Shown here in pieces: positions 36,282 to 45,503 of a DNA stretch of 64,000 bases. The notes beneath the pieces are model-generated. The model worked only from the letters and a program-made list of their open reading frames with translations. It was not told the origin of the DNA and ran no database searches. A program made the translations under genes and the position numbers. Origin of the DNA: JAWKRB01 sp041389885 (GTDB lineage Bacteria > Myxococcota_A > Polyangia > Polyangiales > Ga0077539). How positions within the stretch are numbered: position 1 is the first letter of the stretch; every line of letters starts with the position of its first letter. The stretch is from contig JAWKRB010000039.1 in NCBI GenBank assembly GCA_041389885.1, positions 5,009-69,008 on the forward strand. The letters run 5' to 3'.

Positions 36282-37499
36282 TCAGCGCGCGTACATCGTG
36301 ATGTCGCGGGCGACGAGGTCGGCCATCGCGTTCGCGGTGGTCCAGTCGGGGTGGCGCAGGAGGATGTGGCCGTCGGAGATCAGCGTCTGCTTCCAGTCCC
36401 GGCGGTGCGCGCCGAGGGGCAGCAGGTGCTGCTCGACGACGTGCTCGCCGTAGCGCCGCATGAACTCCTGGAGCCCGTCGATGCGCACGATGCGGCCCGA
36501 GCCCTTGGCGCGCTTGAAGATGATCGCGGCGTTGTACTTGCGCGGCGCGTCGGCCTCGAAGCGGCGGTGGCAGGCCACCCGCGCCCACTCGCGAAAGAGG
36601 TCGATGTCGCTCGTGTAGTTCATCTGGTCGACGATGTGCGCGCCGCCGGGGCGGCAGCCGATCTCGCCGAAGACCACCTCGCCGTCGGGCTTGCGGAACC
36701 ACTCCATGTGCGTGAACCCGTCGCCCATCCCCAGCGCGCGCAGGACCTTGCGTCCCAAGGCGATTCCGTCGACCACGCGGGGGTCTTGGAGGTCGCGCAC
36801 GGTGGTGATGACGGGGGAGATCCACTCGTGGGTGCGGGCGATGAGGGGCTTGGGGAGGTACTGCGCGACGTTCTCGTACACGGGGGCGCCGTCGATGCAG
36901 AGGGTGTCGTAGGTGAACTCCTCGCCCTCGATGAACTCCTCGCAGCTCACCTCGGGCACGTGCCGGGTCTTCGCGAGGGCGTCGTCGAGCTCGGCGCGGC
37001 TGTCGACCCGGTAGGTGTCGGCGCTCCCCGCCCCGGCGATGGGCTTGAGCACCATGGGAAAGCCCATCTCCTCAGCCGCCGCGTAGGCCTCGGCGACGGA
37101 GCGCACCCGGCGCGAGCGCGGCACGCGCAGCCCCGCCCGCGCGACGCGCTCCTTCATGAGCTGCTTGTCGCGAAAGCCCCGCACGGTGTCTGAAGACATG
37201 CCGGGCATGCCGATAGACTCCCGCAGCGCCGCGGCGGTCTCGACCAGCACCTCCCAGTTGGCGAGCACCCGGTCGACGGAGCGCCCCTTGAGCCAGGCGC
37301 GCACCCGGGCGATGACGTCCGCCTGGTCCATGATCCGCGGGACCTGGAGGTAGTCGGTGAGGTGACCCTTGAGCGCCGCGGAGAAGCCCCCGGGGTGCCC
37401 GTCGCCCACGCCGTAGACCCGCGCGCCCACCTCGGCGAGGCCGCGGGTGTACTGCTGCATCTCCGGGGGATAACTCGGTGACAGGAAGACCACATTCAT
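36282..37499 (-). CDS. ATP-grasp enzyme, minus-strand copy
   Basis: 405 residues from ATG 37499. An N-terminal preATP-grasp domain opens MNVVFLSPSYPPEMQQYTR, the middle domain has GFPMVLKPIAGAGSADTYRV near residues 150-170 with the nucleotide-binding Lys, and the ATP-grasp catalytic end reads FTHMEWFRKPDGEVVFGEIG followed by RPGGAH. The late Glu-x-Gly/Arg-Pro-Gly-Gly pattern binds Mg-ATP. Family members ligate a carboxylate to an amine or thiol; biotin carboxylase, carbamoyl phosphate synthetase and dapdiamide or amino acid ligases are distant relatives. It is divergent from a clear paralogue at 37528, with 28 bp between the start codons. The substrate is unknown. Confidence 0.82.
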   Translation of the reverse strand: MNVVFLSPSYPPEMQQYTRGLAEVGARVYGVGDGHPGGFSAALKGHLTDYLQVPRIMDQADVIARVRAWLKGRSVDRVLANWEVLVETAAALRESIGMPGMSSDTVRGFRDKQLMKERVARAGLRVPRSRRVRSVAEAYAAAEEMGFPMVLKPIAGAGSADTYRVDSRAELDDALAKTRHVPEVSCEEFIEGEEFTYDTLCIDGAPVYENVAQYLPKPLIARTHEWISPVITTVRDLQDPRVVDGIALGRKVLRALGMGDGFTHMEWFRKPDGEVVFGEIGCRPGGAHIVDQMNYTSDIDLFREWARVACHRRFEADAPRKYNAAIIFKRAKGSGRIVRIDGLQEFMRRYGEHVVEQHLLPLGAHRRDWKQTLISDGHILLRHPDWTTANAMADLVARDITMYAR

Positions 37500-37527
37500 G
37501 ACGGTGCGCGATGCTACAACGGCGCCC

Positions 37528-38742
37528 ATGCGGAACGTGATCTTCACCGCGCCCTTTCCCATGGAGACCACCATGCGCTTCGCCCGCGCGGCGGCGAAGC
37601 TCGAGGGGGTGCGGCTGCTCGGGATCTTTCAAGAGCCCCCCCGCGGCGACGACGCGCGGCTCTTCGCCCACGTCGCCACGGTGCGCGACGGCACCGACGC
37701 CCAGCAGCTCTGCGACGCCGCCCGCGGGCTGCGGGCGAAATTCGGCGAGATCCACCGCCTCCTGGGGATCCTCGAGGCCATCCAGGTGCAGCTCGGCGAG
37801 GTGCGCAAGGTGCTGGGGATTCACGGCCCCGGCCCCGAGGTCGCCGACCTCTTTCGCGACAAGGCCCGGATGAAGGACGAGCTGCGCCGCCACGGCCTGC
37901 CCTGCGCGCGGCACCGCCTGCTCACGGGCTGGGACGACGCCCTGGGCTTCGTGAAGGAGGTGGGCTTTCCCCTGGTGCTCAAGCCCCCGGCGGGCATGGG
38001 CTGCAAGGCCACCTGGCGCGTCAACGACGTGGACCAGCTCCGCGGCGCCCTGAGCGCGCTGCACCCCTCGCGGGAGCACCCGGCGCTGGCCGAGGAGTTT
38101 CTCCGCGGCCGGGAGTACAGCTTCGAGACGATCACCATCGACGGCGTCGTGCGCTTCACGTCGTTCTCGCGGTATTTCCCGACGCCGCTGGAGGTCACCG
38201 AGACCCCGTGGATCCAGTGGGTCGTGGTGCTCCCCCGGCACGTCGAGGGCCCCGAGTTCGACGACGCCCGCGAGCTCGGCCTGCGCGCCGTGAAGGCCCT
38301 CGGCCTCGACACGGGCTTCACGCACATGGAGTGGTTCCGCCGCGACGACGGCACCCTCGCGATCGGTGAGATCGCCGCGCGTCCCCCGGGCGCGAACATC
38401 GTGCTCGCCAACGGCTACGCCCACGACGCCGACTTCTACCGCGCCTGGGCGCGGGCCGTGGTCGACGGCGCCTGGGATGGGCCCTACGAGCGCAAATACG
38501 CTGTGGGCGTGGCGTTTCTGCGCGGCGTGGGCACCGGCAGGGTGAGCGCGGTCACGGGCGTCGACGAGGCGCAGCGGCGCGTCGGGCACCTCGTGGTGAA
38601 GGCGAAGCTCCCCGTGGTGGGCGCGCCCCGCGCCGACACCTACGAGGGCGACGGCTACGTCGTCGTGCGCGACCCCGACACCGAGGTGGTCAAGCGCGCG
38701 GTGACCACGATCATCGAGACCGTCGGCGTGCGCTACGCGTGA
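37528..38742 (+). CDS. ATP-grasp enzyme, plus-strand copy
   Basis: 404 residues from ATG 37528 (MRNVIFTAPFPMETTMRFAR). An in-frame ATG at 37498 would overlap the divergent start. The same landmarks as in the neighbour are present: GFPLVLKPPAGMGCKATWRV with the ATP-binding Lys, FTHMEWFRRDDGTLAIGEIA, then ARPPGANIV. The shared FTHMEWFR segment shows that the two are paralogues arisen by inverted duplication. Two different ligases side by side would let a pathway build a short amide or ester chain. It ends exactly where the convergent epimerase pseudogene ends (38742/38743), with no spacer. Confidence 0.82.
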   Translation: MRNVIFTAPFPMETTMRFARAAAKLEGVRLLGIFQEPPRGDDARLFAHVATVRDGTDAQQLCDAARGLRAKFGEIHRLLGILEAIQVQLGEVRKVLGIHGPGPEVADLFRDKARMKDELRRHGLPCARHRLLTGWDDALGFVKEVGFPLVLKPPAGMGCKATWRVNDVDQLRGALSALHPSREHPALAEEFLRGREYSFETITIDGVVRFTSFSRYFPTPLEVTETPWIQWVVVLPRHVEGPEFDDARELGLRAVKALGLDTGFTHMEWFRRDDGTLAIGEIAARPPGANIVLANGYAHDADFYRAWARAVVDGAWDGPYERKYAVGVAFLRGVGTGRVSAVTGVDEAQRRVGHLVVKAKLPVVGAPRADTYEGDGYVVVRDPDTEVVKRAVTTIIETVGVRYA

Positions 38743-39712
38743 TCACCGCGCGGCGAGGGCCTCCCACCCGCCGCGCGACCGCGCCCACTCCCCCACGCGC
38801 GCCGTGCCCTCGGCCACGGTGACCGCGGGGGTGTACCCGAGCACGGTGCGCGCGCGCTGGATGTTGAAGTGCGCGCTGCGGCCCTCGGTGAGGACCTCGC
38901 CGACGGTGCGTCCCGTCGTGGCGCCGAGGAGCCTGCGGGCCTCGGCGAGGGCGTAGGCGACGACGAAGGGCACGCTCGCGCGGGGCGTCGGCGCGCCGCA
39001 CGCGCGGAGCAGGCCGCCGACGAAGTCTTTGCGAGACAAGCGCTCGTCGTCGGTGACGTAGAACACCCCGCCCGCGGCGTCGGGGGCGGTGAGGGCGCTC
39101 ACGGCCGCGCGGGCGAAGCTCTCGACCCAGGTGGTGGCGATGAGCGAGGCGCCGCCGTCGATCCAGGTGAAGCTCCCGTCCTTCACCTGGCGCAGCACGA
39201 CGGGGAGAAAGGTGTCATCGCCGACGCCCCAGAGCGCGCCGGGGCGCAGGCACACGGTCTCAATGCCGCCGCCGCTCGCGGCGGTCACGAGGTCTTCGGC
39301 GAGGGCGAGGGTCTCGGTGACGGCCTCGGTGAAGCGCGGCGTGTGGGGGAGCTTCTCGTCGACGTACGAGCGCTGCGAGAGCGTGCGGGTCACCGTCTCG
39401 CTGGAGCGGTGCACCAGGCGCCGGACCCCCGCGGCGCGCGCGGCGGCGAGGAGGTTCTCGGTGGCGATGAGGTTCACCCGCTCGGCGTCGCGGGTCGAGG
39501 CGCGCGGGTCTTCGGTGCACGCGAGGTGAATCACGGCGTCGATCCCCGCAGCGCGCGCAGGAGCGAGGGCTCGTCTTGCAGGTCGCCGGGGTGTGCTCTC
39601 GGCGCCCTCGACGGCCTCGCCGAGGGCGACGGAGAGTGTGTCCATCGGCCTGCAGCGCAGCGAGAACCGCGCGTCCAACGAAGCCCTGGGCGGCCGTGAC
39701 CAGCACTCTCAT
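38743..39712 (-). pseudogene. NAD(P)-dependent epimerase/dehydratase, N-terminal part broken by three frameshifts
   Basis: ATG 39712 starts MRVLVTAAQGFVGRAVLAAL, a Rossmann opening with the family GxxGxxG-like site (degenerate as AAQGFVG), and runs to ADGHTL. The next piece, SVALGEAVEGAEST, is in a second frame, then PGDLQDEPSLLRALRG in a third, then IDAVIHLACTEDP returns to the second and stays open to 38743. Breaks lie near 39645, 39588 and 39545. The catalytic region appears as SYVDEKLPHTPRFTEA and ALAEDLV rather than a clear YxxxK. The start overlaps the stop of the METTL25-like gene (ATGA), so an intact gene would be in its operon. Confidence 0.7.
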
Positions 39713-40893
39713 CGCGGCGAAGGTATCACCGCGGCGGCGCCGTTCATCCCCCTCTGCCGCCCGAAGACCCCGAGGTTTCTCGGGCTCACCCGCTCGTCGA
39801 ACACCTTGCGCACGCGCACCTCGTAGCCCCGCTCCTCCAGCGCCGTCGCGCGGTCGAGGACCACCGCGAGCTCCAGCGCCCGCGCGAGCATCACCCGCGG
39901 CAGCGAGAAGCGCCGCACCCGCGCGAACTCCTCCCTCGCGGCGAGGGCGTGCGCGCGGAGCTCGGCCTCCCGAGGACCCTCGAGGGCGCGCGAGGCGCAG
40001 GCGGCCTTCGCGAGCTCGGCGAACCCGCGGTGGGCGCTGCGTCGGTTGAGCCCGCGCATGGCCTCGCCGGGGTCTACGCGCACCCCCCGCGCGCGCAGGA
40101 GCCTCGCGAGGGCGAAGCGCGCCTCGCGCGACGCGAGGTTCTCGGCGTGGCTCGCCTCGACGCCCACGCCGCGCTCGGTGACGTTCGAGAGCCCGAGAAA
40201 CTCCCGCTCGAAGATCATCCCCGCCTTCGCCGCGCGCTTCGAGAGCGGCGCCCTCTCGGGCCCTGGGATCTTCTGCAGGCAGCACGACACCAGCGCCACC
40301 GCGGCGCCCGCCTCCGCCGCCGCGCGCACGAGCCCGTCGCCCAACGCGCCGCAGGCGTGAAGCCCCACGGCGAGGTCGTCGGCGCGCATCGCGAACGGCT
40401 TCGCGAGGGCGTCGCGGAGCTCGAAGCGCGCGCGGGTGCCCGCGGCGAGGGACTCGGCGAAGGTCACCCGCGCGGGGTCGCGCTCGAGGCCCAGGGCGTC
40501 GAGGGAGAAGCACGCCGCGGCGAGGCGGGTGAGGTGCCCGCTGCCCGACCCGAGCTCGACCACCCGGGCCGCGTCGAGGGCCATGGGCCGCAGCGCGTCG
40601 AGGAGCGCGTCGAGCTGGATCTGCTTGCGCGCCTTGACGTTCGGCGCGCGCGAGGGGTCGCCCTGGGGGGCTGGCAGCGGCGGCGCGAGGGCCGCGAGGG
40701 CCCGCGTCGAGGCCGCGAGATCGACGAGCGAGGGGGGCGCGTCGGCGCGGGTCTCGAGGTGCGCGGCGAGGCCCCGGCGCTCGCAGTCGTCGAGGGCGTC
40801 GTCGGTGAGGGAGGCGAGAAAGGGCGTCCACCCCCGGCGCTCGGCGAAGGGCGGCGGGGCGGCGTCGACGTAGCGCGCGCGCAGGATGTCCAT
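39709..40893 (-). CDS. METTL25/RRNAD1-like SAM-dependent methyltransferase
   Basis: 394 residues from ATG 40893. The core reads KARKQIQLDALLDAL, then VVELGSGSGHLTRLAAACF (SAM motif I), then ALGLERDPARVTFAES (motif II acidic), with LAVGLHACGALGDGLVRAA and ALVSCCLQKIPG further on. The pair LHACG and SCC(L/Y)QK is what I recall for the METTL25/RRNAD1 group (Methyltransf_32), known mostly from eukaryotes but present in bacteria. Eighteen more codons upstream, reaching an ATT that overlaps the stop of the DUF6159 gene, also look coding, so initiation may be at ATT 40947. The stop overlaps the epimerase start. The substrate is unknown. Confidence 0.75.
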   Translation of the reverse strand: MDILRARYVDAAPPPFAERRGWTPFLASLTDDALDDCERRGLAAHLETRADAPPSLVDLAASTRALAALAPPLPAPQGDPSRAPNVKARKQIQLDALLDALRPMALDAARVVELGSGSGHLTRLAAACFSLDALGLERDPARVTFAESLAAGTRARFELRDALAKPFAMRADDLAVGLHACGALGDGLVRAAAEAGAAVALVSCCLQKIPGPERAPLSKRAAKAGMIFEREFLGLSNVTERGVGVEASHAENLASREARFALARLLRARGVRVDPGEAMRGLNRRSAHRGFAELAKAACASRALEGPREAELRAHALAAREEFARVRRFSLPRVMLARALELAVVLDRATALEERGYEVRVRKVFDERVSPRNLGVFGRQRGMNGAAAVIPSPR

Positions 40894-40946
40894 CGCGGGG
40901 GAGAGCGCCGCGAGGACGAGGTCGAGGTCGGCGGAGACGGGGCGAA

Positions 40947-41807
40947 TCAGGCGTGCCTGAAGGCGCCCTGGAGCACCTCGGGCGAGAAGCCCTGGGGCAC
41001 CTGGCGGCTGGCGGCGTAGTGGTAGAGCGCGGTGTTGAACACCGAGTTCGCGACGTTGAACACCAGCACGACGCCGAGGATGTACAGCCCGAGGAGCGCG
41101 AAGAGCAGCAGGCCCAGGGCCGCGGGGACGCCCGACGACATCAAGAAGGCCGTGGCGAAGATTCCGAGGACGCCCGGCAGCACGAAGAGGAACTGCGCGA
41201 GGCCCATGCCGTAGTGCCGCGCGAGGCTCTCGCCCCAGGTGCTCTGGAGGGTGTTCATCGAGGCCTTGATGGCGTCGATGGGCCCGAGGTCTTGATAGAC
41301 CATCGCGGGCACGACGAAGAGGGTCACGACGTTCCACGCGGTGGCGAGGAGGCCGCGGAGGATCGAGAGCAGGATCGACCCGACGCCCTTCGCGTTGCGC
41401 GCGGCGTTCTCGAGCATGGAGAGCAGCAGGCCGACGGAGGCCGAGAGCAGGCTCCAGGCGGCGATGCTGCCGACGCGCGAGAAGGCGAAGGAGAGGCTCT
41501 GCCCGAAGGTCGCGTCGCCGCCCGAGAGCCGCACGCGGGTGGTGTAGACCACGCAGGTGTTGAAGAAGGTGGTGATGAACGCGAGGCCGAAGTAGGTCGC
41601 GAAGGTCGCCGCGGCCTGGAGGGGCCCGAAGACCAGCGAGTCGCCGTCGTTCAAGAGGTGCACGATCACCGTGGGGAAGAGCATCGCCGCGCTGAACACG
41701 ATGGAGCTGATCGCCGCGAGGAGCGGAAAGAGCAGCATCTCCTGGTCCTTCTTGATCACGTCGAAGGTCATGCGCGTGAGCGCCCAGGTGCGGTCCCAGA
41801 AATTCAT
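40947..41807 (-). CDS. DUF6159-type polytopic membrane protein
   Basis: 286 residues. After a short cytoplasmic leader (MNFWDRTWALTRMTFDVIKKDQEMLLFPLL), six hydrophobic segments span residues 28-240. The W-x-L-x(4-6)-V-x-K-x-D-x-E-(M/L)-LLFP start is what I know as DUF6159. Its role is unestablished. ATG 41807 follows a GGAGG ribosome site at about 41816 (minus strand). The gene is probably the first of a three-gene operon with the METTL25-like and epimerase genes, since stop and start signals overlap along the chain. It diverges from the propeller gene at 41898 across 90 bp. Confidence 0.8.
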   Translation of the reverse strand: MNFWDRTWALTRMTFDVIKKDQEMLLFPLLAAISSIVFSAAMLFPTVIVHLLNDGDSLVFGPLQAAATFATYFGLAFITTFFNTCVVYTTRVRLSGGDATFGQSLSFAFSRVGSIAAWSLLSASVGLLLSMLENAARNAKGVGSILLSILRGLLATAWNVVTLFVVPAMVYQDLGPIDAIKASMNTLQSTWGESLARHYGMGLAQFLFVLPGVLGIFATAFLMSSGVPAALGLLLFALLGLYILGVVLVFNVANSVFNTALYHYAASRQVPQGFSPEVLQGAFRHA

Positions 41808-41897
41808 CGTTGCCTCCAGGGTGAGGGTGTCGCACGAAGCGGTGCGCGCGGACCACTTCTGGCCCGCGGCTCCACTGCGTACCATCGTACCCCTCCC

Positions 41898-43217
41898 ATG
41901 CGACTGACCGCCCTCGCCCTCGGGCTCTGCCTCACGTCCACGGCCTCCGCGAACGGGCGCTTTCCCGCGGCGCAGCAGGTGGTCTTCGGCGTCGGCGAGC
42001 ACGCGCGGCGGGTGACCTTTCGCACCACCTTCGGACTCCTGGTCTCGGACGACCGCGGCGCGACCTTTCGCTGGCTCTGCGAGGGCGCGCTCTTCTCCGC
42101 GCCTGAGTTCGGCCCCTCGATCGACCCCGCGGTCGAGATCGACGCCCGCGGCCGCTCGGTCTACGGCTATCGCTACGGCCTCCGCGCGTGGACCCCCGGG
42201 CAGTGCGGCGTCGAAGAGGACCTCGCCCTGCGCGGCCGCGAGGTCCTCGACCTCACGAGCACCCCCGACCGCGGCGTGCTCTACGGCATCGAGACCCCGC
42301 TGGGGGAGCCCCAGTGGATCCTCCGCGCCGCCCCCGAGGGCACCTCCTTCACCCGCCGCGGCCAGGGCATTCCCAACGTGCGCCTCGCGACGATCGACGT
42401 CGCGCCGACGAACCCCCAGCGGCTCTACCTCTCGGGCCTCGACGACGCCCTCGACACCCCGCTGCTCCTGCGCAGCGACGACGGGGGCGACACCGTCACC
42501 CGCGTCGACATCGCGCAGAGCCTCCTGGGCGAAGACGTCTTCATCGCCGCGATGCACCCCAGCGACCCCGACGCCCTCTGGCTCCGCGCGAACGTCGACC
42601 TGGGCTCGACCCTCGTGCGCGTGCGCGAGGGCGGCCGCGTCGCCGAGACCGTCGCCCGCACCGCCGACCGGATGCTGGGCTTCGCCCGGAGCGCCGACGG
42701 ACAGACCGTCTGGTACGGCTCGATCAACGGCGGGCTCCACCGCAGCGACGACGGCGGCGACACCTTCACCCGCGTGAGCGACCTGCGCGTGCTCTGCCTC
42801 GCCGTGCACGAGGGCGAGCTCTGGGCCTGCGGCGACTGGATCCGCGGCCCCTTCGCCCTGGGGCGCTCGAGCGACGGCGGACGGACCTTCACCCCGGTGC
42901 TGCAGTTTCGCGACATCGCGGGGCCCGTGCTCTGCGCCGCGCAGGGGGTCGACGACTGCGAACCCCGCTGGCCGACGCTGATGTCCGACCTCAACACCGC
43001 CATGAGCCGCGACGCGGGGGCGCGTGTCGACGCGGCGGGCGTCGCCGATGTCCCTGGGGCGCAGGGGGATGCGTCGATCACGGCCCCGCCCGCGAGGGGC
43101 TGCGGCTGCCGCGCGGGGGGGCGCGGGGGGGCGAGCGCGCTGTGGCTCGCCCTGGCGGCGCTCACATGGCGGAGAGGGGGGCGATCTCGAGCACGCGGTT
43201 GCCGACGGTGTCGGTGA
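41898..43217 (+). CDS. Exported BNR/sialidase-like beta-propeller protein with MYXO-CTERM-like tail
   Basis: 439 residues. Signal peptide MRLTALALGLCLTSTASANG. BNR-type Asp boxes (S-x-D-x-G-x-T-F/V) recur: VSDDRGATFRW, RSDDGGDTVTRV, RSDDGGDTFTRV and SSDGGRTFTPV, giving a propeller. No catalytic Arg triad or Tyr/Glu of sialidases can be assigned. A linker with many Asp/Ala follows, then GCGCRAGGRG and a hydrophobic helix SALWLALAALTW before Arg-rich residues, the MYXO-CTERM layout. Such proteins are sorted to the cell surface in myxobacteria. The 3' end overlaps the convergent NHL lipoprotein gene by 56 bp; the true stop might be earlier if the end were misread. Confidence 0.8.
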   Translation: MRLTALALGLCLTSTASANGRFPAAQQVVFGVGEHARRVTFRTTFGLLVSDDRGATFRWLCEGALFSAPEFGPSIDPAVEIDARGRSVYGYRYGLRAWTPGQCGVEEDLALRGREVLDLTSTPDRGVLYGIETPLGEPQWILRAAPEGTSFTRRGQGIPNVRLATIDVAPTNPQRLYLSGLDDALDTPLLLRSDDGGDTVTRVDIAQSLLGEDVFIAAMHPSDPDALWLRANVDLGSTLVRVREGGRVAETVARTADRMLGFARSADGQTVWYGSINGGLHRSDDGGDTFTRVSDLRVLCLAVHEGELWACGDWIRGPFALGRSSDGGRTFTPVLQFRDIAGPVLCAAQGVDDCEPRWPTLMSDLNTAMSRDAGARVDAAGVADVPGAQGDASITAPPARGCGCRAGGRGGASALWLALAALTWRRGGRSRARGCRRCR

Positions 43218-44346
43218 CGTAGATGTAGCCGCGGCCGTCGAGGGCGATGCCCTGGAGCGTGCCCGGCGCGGAGACCGACGAGAGGTCGACCCAGTCGATG
43301 CGCTGGCCCTCGCGGTTGAACGCCGTCACCGTCGAGTTGCCGTTGTCGGCGATGTAGAACACGTCGTTCACGAGGGCGATGCCCGAGGGGCGCATGAGGC
43401 CGTGCTCGGCGCCGTTGATGAAGGGCTGCATGGTGCCGCCGTTCATGCGGTTCTGCCGCGAGCCGTCGTAGTTCGGCGAGATGCGCGTGCCCAGGGTCGC
43501 CTCGGCGGGGTCGAACATCAGCACCTGGTTCGTCGCGGGCTGCGTGACGTAGAGGCGGCTGTTCGCGTGGTCGTACTCGAGGTGCGCCGAGACGCCCGGC
43601 ATGTGCTGGAGCATGCCGTCGGCGAAGCGGCGGAGGACGCCGTCGGAGTGGTCCTCACCGCCGTGCTCGTGGGGCTCGCCGAAGTCGTAGCGGGCGAGGG
43701 CGCGGTGGGCGCCGTCGACCACCCAGTAGACGTTGGCGGTCTCCCAGGCGATGCCGTTGGAGCTCGGGCTGTTGTGCAGCATGTCGAGGTGCGTCGAGTG
43801 GCCGCCGTTGAAGATCTCGATGTTCGAGTCCCACAGCGTGGGGCCCATGAAGTCGGCGGGGGTGTTGCGCTGCGTGGCGACGTTGATCTCCTGCGCGGTC
43901 GCGAGCATGCCCGGCGCGCCGAAGGCCAGCGCCGCGGGCTGCGCGAGGAAGTGCTCGGCCCCCGGAGCGCCGCGGGTGTCGGCGAAGCGGTCGGCGGTGC
44001 CCGGACCGAACACGATGGTGATCGAGTTGCTGCCGAAGTTCGTGATCCAGAGCTGGTCGGGGGACTCGGGGTTGAACGCGAGGTCGCGCGGGCTGTCGAG
44101 GCCGTCGTCGGCCGTCGCCACCACCGTCACCCGCACCGACTCCGGCGTGTGCCGAAAGCCGCCCAGCACGGGCAGGCCCATCGGCGCCGGGGGCACGTCC
44201 GCCGCGGGCATCGACGCGTCGACCGCCGCCATCGACGCGTCGGGGTCGGCCGTCATCGGGTTGCCCGTGCCCGCGGTGCCGCCGCAGGCGCCGAAGACGA
44301 GCGAAGAGAGCAGGAGTGCGCGAATCGACTGGGAGCGTGACACCAT
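43162..44346 (-). CDS. NHL/SMP-30-like beta-propeller lipoprotein
   Basis: 394 residues from ATG 44346 (44355 is an alternative). The signal peptide IRALLLSSLVFGAC is of lipoprotein type, followed by an Asp/Ala/Pro linker to about residue 55. The propeller shows repeated strands: SPRDLAFNPESPDQLWITNFG, NGIAWETANVYWVVDGAHRA, PSGIALVNDVFYIADNGNSTVTAF and LQGIALDGRGYIYVTDTVGNRV, characteristic of NHL repeats. A His/Glu-rich loop (EPHEHGGEDHSDG) could bind metal. It may be a sensor or scaffold at the cell surface; no enzyme motif is seen. It overlaps the convergent propeller gene at its 3' end. Confidence 0.8.
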   Translation of the reverse strand: MVSRSQSIRALLLSSLVFGACGGTAGTGNPMTADPDASMAAVDASMPAADVPPAPMGLPVLGGFRHTPESVRVTVVATADDGLDSPRDLAFNPESPDQLWITNFGSNSITIVFGPGTADRFADTRGAPGAEHFLAQPAALAFGAPGMLATAQEINVATQRNTPADFMGPTLWDSNIEIFNGGHSTHLDMLHNSPSSNGIAWETANVYWVVDGAHRALARYDFGEPHEHGGEDHSDGVLRRFADGMLQHMPGVSAHLEYDHANSRLYVTQPATNQVLMFDPAEATLGTRISPNYDGSRQNRMNGGTMQPFINGAEHGLMRPSGIALVNDVFYIADNGNSTVTAFNREGQRIDWVDLSSVSAPGTLQGIALDGRGYIYVTDTVGNRVLEIAPLSAM

Positions 44347-44437
44347 GGACCTCATCGGAAGGGGCTGCGTGAGCAAGAAGCGTGCTGTCTCAGATGCGAC
44401 GGGCACGCGGGCGGTTTCACCCGCGAGGGTCAGCGCG

Positions 44438-45394
44438 CTAACGGCGCGACCGTGCGTTCTCTACCTCGGCGCGAATGAGCCTCGCCGCGGCGCGCATGCC
44501 GTCGACGCCGAGCTCGCGGCCGAGGGCGGCGTTGTAGTTCGTGTTGGCGTTGATGTCGTAGGTGTACCTTCGGCCCTCGGCGTCTTCGATGAACTCGATG
44601 CCGGCGAGGTCGAGGCCCTCTTCGCGGCAGAGGGCCTCGTACTGCCGCACGAGGGGGTCGCTCGCGGTGAGGGGAGACGGGGAGAAGGTGGCGGCGCCGT
44701 CGGCGGGGCACACGTCGGGCTTCGCGCGCTCGGCCTGGCAGACGTCCGAGGGGCAGAGCTCGAAGCCGCCCTCGGTGGACGAGCGCATGGCGAAGAGAAA
44801 GCGCCCGCCCACGAGCTCGACGCGGGTGACGTAGGCGCCGGCGCCGCGCACGTACTGCTGCACCACGACCTGGCCGTTGGGGTCGGCGGAGAACTCGTCG
44901 GAGCCCAGGTGCGCCTCGAGGCCCTCGAGGGTCTCGAAGAGCGCGATGCCCAGGCCCTTGCCGCCCTGGTTGTGCTTGATGAGCACCGGCGCGCCCTTGA
45001 AGCTCGCGGCGGCCTTGAGGATCGACGCCGCGCCCACGGCGAGCACCGTGCGGGGCGTGGCGATGCCGTGCTTGCGGAGCACGAGGTCTTGCTGGAGCTT
45101 GCTGACCTCGAACTCGAAGGCGCGGGCGCCGTTGATCACCCGGCGGTTCCAGGCGTGGAGCCAGGCGAGGGTCTCGCGCATGAGGGCGACGCTGGTCCCG
45201 TGGCCGCGGGTGTGCGCCGAGGGGCTCATGCGGTTCCACCAGACGCCCGGAGGGGGCTCCTGCGACGGGTCGACGAGGCCCTCGCGCACCTCGTGAAGCT
45301 CCGCGCGCAGCCCCTCGGCCTCGAGGCCCGCCAGCAGCGGCGGGAGCCAGTCGGGGTTCTCGAACAGCACATGCACGGTCTCGTGGTCGCTCAT
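44438..45394 (-). CDS. RimK-like ATP-grasp enzyme
   Basis: 318 residues. The N-terminal part (MSDHETVHVLFENPDWLPPL) is followed by ATP-grasp strands: SKLQQDLVLRKHGIATPRTV, then APVLIKHNQGGKGLGIALFE with the ATP-binding Lys, VVQQYVRGAGAYVTRVELVG, and the Mg site ending in YTYDINANTNYN. The DINxNTN form of the last motif places it in the RimK/glutathione-synthetase-like branch, different from the two ATP-grasp genes at 36-39 kb. RimK-type enzymes add amino acids to peptides or small molecules. It lies between the NHL gene (92 bp downstream) and a divergent PilZ-like gene, with no obvious peptide substrate nearby. The start ATG 45394 lies after CGAGATGAGCG. Confidence 0.8.
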   Translation of the reverse strand: MSDHETVHVLFENPDWLPPLLAGLEAEGLRAELHEVREGLVDPSQEPPPGVWWNRMSPSAHTRGHGTSVALMRETLAWLHAWNRRVINGARAFEFEVSKLQQDLVLRKHGIATPRTVLAVGAASILKAAASFKGAPVLIKHNQGGKGLGIALFETLEGLEAHLGSDEFSADPNGQVVVQQYVRGAGAYVTRVELVGGRFLFAMRSSTEGGFELCPSDVCQAERAKPDVCPADGAATFSPSPLTASDPLVRQYEALCREEGLDLAGIEFIEDAEGRRYTYDINANTNYNAALGRELGVDGMRAAARLIRAEVENARSRR

Positions 45395-45503
45395 CTCGGT
45401 GGTCGCCCTTCTACCACCCCGACCCGAGATGTCAGCCTCGACCGCAGCGCGTTTCGGGCAAATTACGGAAAGCGCGGTACCCTCCCGCGGCGAGGGCCCT
45501 GCG

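Noticed and set aside
44406..44425. Hairpin CGCGGG/CCCGCG downstream of the RimK-like gene
   Set aside because: Only six base pairs and no T run; such dyads are frequent by chance in sequence this GC-rich.
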